DNA of 7,053 nucleotides from Gammaproteobacteria bacterium (GTDB lineage: Bacteria; Pseudomonadota; Gammaproteobacteria; Steroidobacterales; Steroidobacteraceae), in the NCBI GenBank assembly GCA_003165495.1, contig PMMB01000028.1, positions 1 to 7,053 of the forward strand. The letters are read 5' to 3'. A model generated the notes under the pieces. The model did no database searches and had not been told where the DNA came from. It saw only the letters and a list, made by a program, of their open reading frames with translations. Below, piece by piece: positions 5,727-7,053 of the stretch (positions are counted from its first letter, which is position 1; each line of letters opens with the position of its first letter). The position numbers were made by a program, and so were the translations under genes.

Positions 5727-7053
5727 CTACAAGTGAAGCGTTGCCGTGATGCCGACGGTGCGCGGGCGGAACGTGAAGTCGTTCTCCTGCGGTGTTGGCG
5801 GTCCCGCCGGGTTGAACGCGTCGCCCTGCGCCTGCGCATAGTTCACCACCGGGTGCGCGTTGAACAGGTTGTCGCAGAAAGCCGAGACCTCCCACCCGCC
5901 GCCGAGCTTAATGCCGGCGCGCGCCGAGGTGAAGCTGGTGGCGGGCAGCGTATAGGAGAAACCGTATTCGTACTGGCTGTTGTTGGCCGGATCCTGCACG
6001 GGCGCGAGCCACGGGTTGCGGCTCGTGTACTCCCAGTCGACGCGGATGAACGCATCGTGCTGGAACGCCTTGAAGGCGTATTGCGGGCCGAAGGCGATCG
6101 TCCAAGGCGGGCTCGTGCCCGGCGCGTAGTTGATCGCCGCGTTGCCCGAGATCGCCTCGCCGGCGAGGGCGAGGCCGCCGGTCGAGTCCTGGGTGAAGCG
6201 GGCATCGGTGTAGCCCGCCGAGAACTCGAAGGTTAACCCGCTGCCGAGGTCGGCCTGGGCTTGCAAGTCGAAGCCTTTCGAGACGGCGGTGCCGAGGTTG
6301 TCGGTGAACTGCAGGCCGCAGTTGCCCGCGATGTATACGTTTTGCTGGATGTTGTTCCACTTGATGTAGTACACGCTGGCCGCAATCTTGAACTTGTTGT
6401 CGAAGTTGTTTTTCGATCCGACCTCGAAACTCTGCGTACTGTCCGGATTGTACCCGAGCGGCGCCTGGCCGTTGCTGAACCCGTCGGCGATGAGGCCCGG
6501 TCCGCACGCGGGAATCAACGGTGCGTTGAAGCCGCCGGGCCGAAATCCCTTCGCGTACGTGAAGTAGAAGAGGTTGTCGGGATTTACCTGCCAGTCGAGA
6601 CCGAGACGCGGCGTGAACGCGGTGTTCGACTGTTTGCCCGCCGCGGGGTACGGACCGTAGTTCTCGTAGCCGTTGGAATAGTGGTTCAAGGAGAAGCCGA
6701 GCTTCGAGTAGCGGGCCCCGGCGACCAAGGACAGTCCGTCGACGAGCCGGATCGTGGCTTCGCCGAAGCCCGCGATCTGCCGGTCGTAGCTCTTATTGGT
6801 GTTGTAGTAAATGTCGCAGTTCGGTATCGGCGGCGACACGGGTGTATTGAACCCGGTGCCGGGGCAGGAGTAGAAGGAGCCGTAGATGCTGTCTGCGGTG
6901 ACGCCATAGAGTGATTGAAACAGCTGGTTGATGTTCGGGTCATTGAGCTGTTCGATACTCTGTTCCTCCGCGAGCTGCCAGAACACGCCCGTCGTCCATT
7001 TCACGCGGGCATCGGGGTCGCTCGACTGCAGGCGAAACTCCTGCGTCCAGGAG
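5727..7053 (-). CDS. TonB-dependent outer-membrane receptor, C-terminal barrel, cut by window edge
   Basis: The last 441 residues are visible; the frame is open to the right edge, so the signal peptide, TonB box and plug are outside. The visible part begins SWTQEFRLQSSDPDARVKWT, the barrel block found in siderophore- and carbohydrate-type receptors of Proteobacteria. An apparent start at 7004 (GTG) is only an internal Val codon. Barrel strands include VDGLSLVAGARYSK, NLFYFTYAKGFRPGGFN (a hallmark of this receptor class), STQSFEVGSKNNF, KGFDLQAQADL, LTFEFSAGYTDARF, WEVSAFCDNLFNAHP and the end FRPRTVGITATLHL. Such receptors import iron chelates, vitamins or sugars using TonB-ExbBD energy. Loops contain Cys residues in SCPGTGF, NCDIYY, PACGPG and GNCGLQF, which may form disulfides. 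The substrate cannot be told from the sequence or its neighbours. It converges on gabT with the terminator between them. Confidence 0.93.
   Translation of the reverse strand, partial: SWTQEFRLQSSDPDARVKWTTGVFWQLAEEQSIEQLNDPNINQLFQSLYGVTADSIYGSFYSCPGTGFNTPVSPPIPNCDIYYNTNKSYDRQIAGFGEATIRLVDGLSLVAGARYSKLGFSLNHYSNGYENYGPYPAAGKQSNTAFTPRLGLDWQVNPDNLFYFTYAKGFRPGGFNAPLIPACGPGLIADGFSNGQAPLGYNPDSTQSFEVGSKNNFDNKFKIAASVYYIKWNNIQQNVYIAGNCGLQFTDNLGTAVSKGFDLQAQADLGSGLTFEFSAGYTDARFTQDSTGGLALAGEAISGNAAINYAPGTSPPWTIAFGPQYAFKAFQHDAFIRVDWEYTSRNPWLAPVQDPANNSQYEYGFSYTLPATSFTSARAGIKLGGGWEVSAFCDNLFNAHPVVNYAQAQGDAFNPAGPPTPQENDFTFRPRTVGITATLHL

Noticed and set aside
6261..6914. 217-codon open frame on the + strand opposite the TonB-dependent receptor
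   Set aside because: Val/Arg/Glu-rich antisense translation of an obvious beta-barrel gene; no motif or start signal.
7002..7004. GTG as a start codon for a 425-residue receptor
   Set aside because: The reading frame continues upstream to the window edge with typical receptor sequence (QEFRLQSSDPDAR), so this codon is internal.

Overview
The window looks like an ordinary chromosomal stretch of a GC-rich Gram-negative bacterium. Lipoprotein and Sec signals, a TonB-dependent outer-membrane receptor, an ElaB/YqjD-type small protein and E. coli-like SdaA, GabT and FdhD sequences all point to Proteobacteria. A gammaproteobacterium is my best guess, possibly near Steroidobacterales or Nevskiales, but the lineage is inferred from protein flavour only. 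I see no tRNA, rRNA, CRISPR, insertion sequence, integrase or phage gene.

Layout from left to right. (1) The 5' part of an iron-sulfur L-serine dehydratase gene (sdaA) runs leftwards out of the window. (2) Divergent from it is a gene for an exported, methyltransferase-like protein of the COG4798 type. (3) Two genes follow on the + strand: a glycine-zipper lipoprotein and a Tyr/Gly-rich exported protein of DUF6515 type. They share a Cys-containing module that is split by the glycine zipper in the first and nearly contiguous in the second. (4) After a probable terminator and a leader with several inverted repeats comes a small membrane-anchored protein with a DUF883 (ElaB/YqjD)-like C-terminus. 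Its stop overlaps, as ATGA, the start of an unrecognised 78-residue protein. (5) fdhD (formate dehydrogenase sulfurtransferase) lies on the - strand, overlapping that small gene tail to tail by 26 bases. (6) gabT (4-aminobutyrate transaminase) is divergent from fdhD and ends in a strong hairpin terminator. (7) The C-terminal barrel of a TonB-dependent receptor gene converges on it and runs out of the right edge.

No single pathway unites the window. sdaA and gabT are amino-acid catabolism genes, fdhD is a maturation factor with no formate dehydrogenase beside it, and the middle block (about 0.56 to 3.4 kb) is cell-envelope material with small, poorly characterised proteins. I did not find a convincing new multi-gene system. 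The points most worth following are the split Cys module shared by the two envelope genes, the coupled DUF883-like/78-residue pair with its structured leader, and the exported methyltransferase-like protein.
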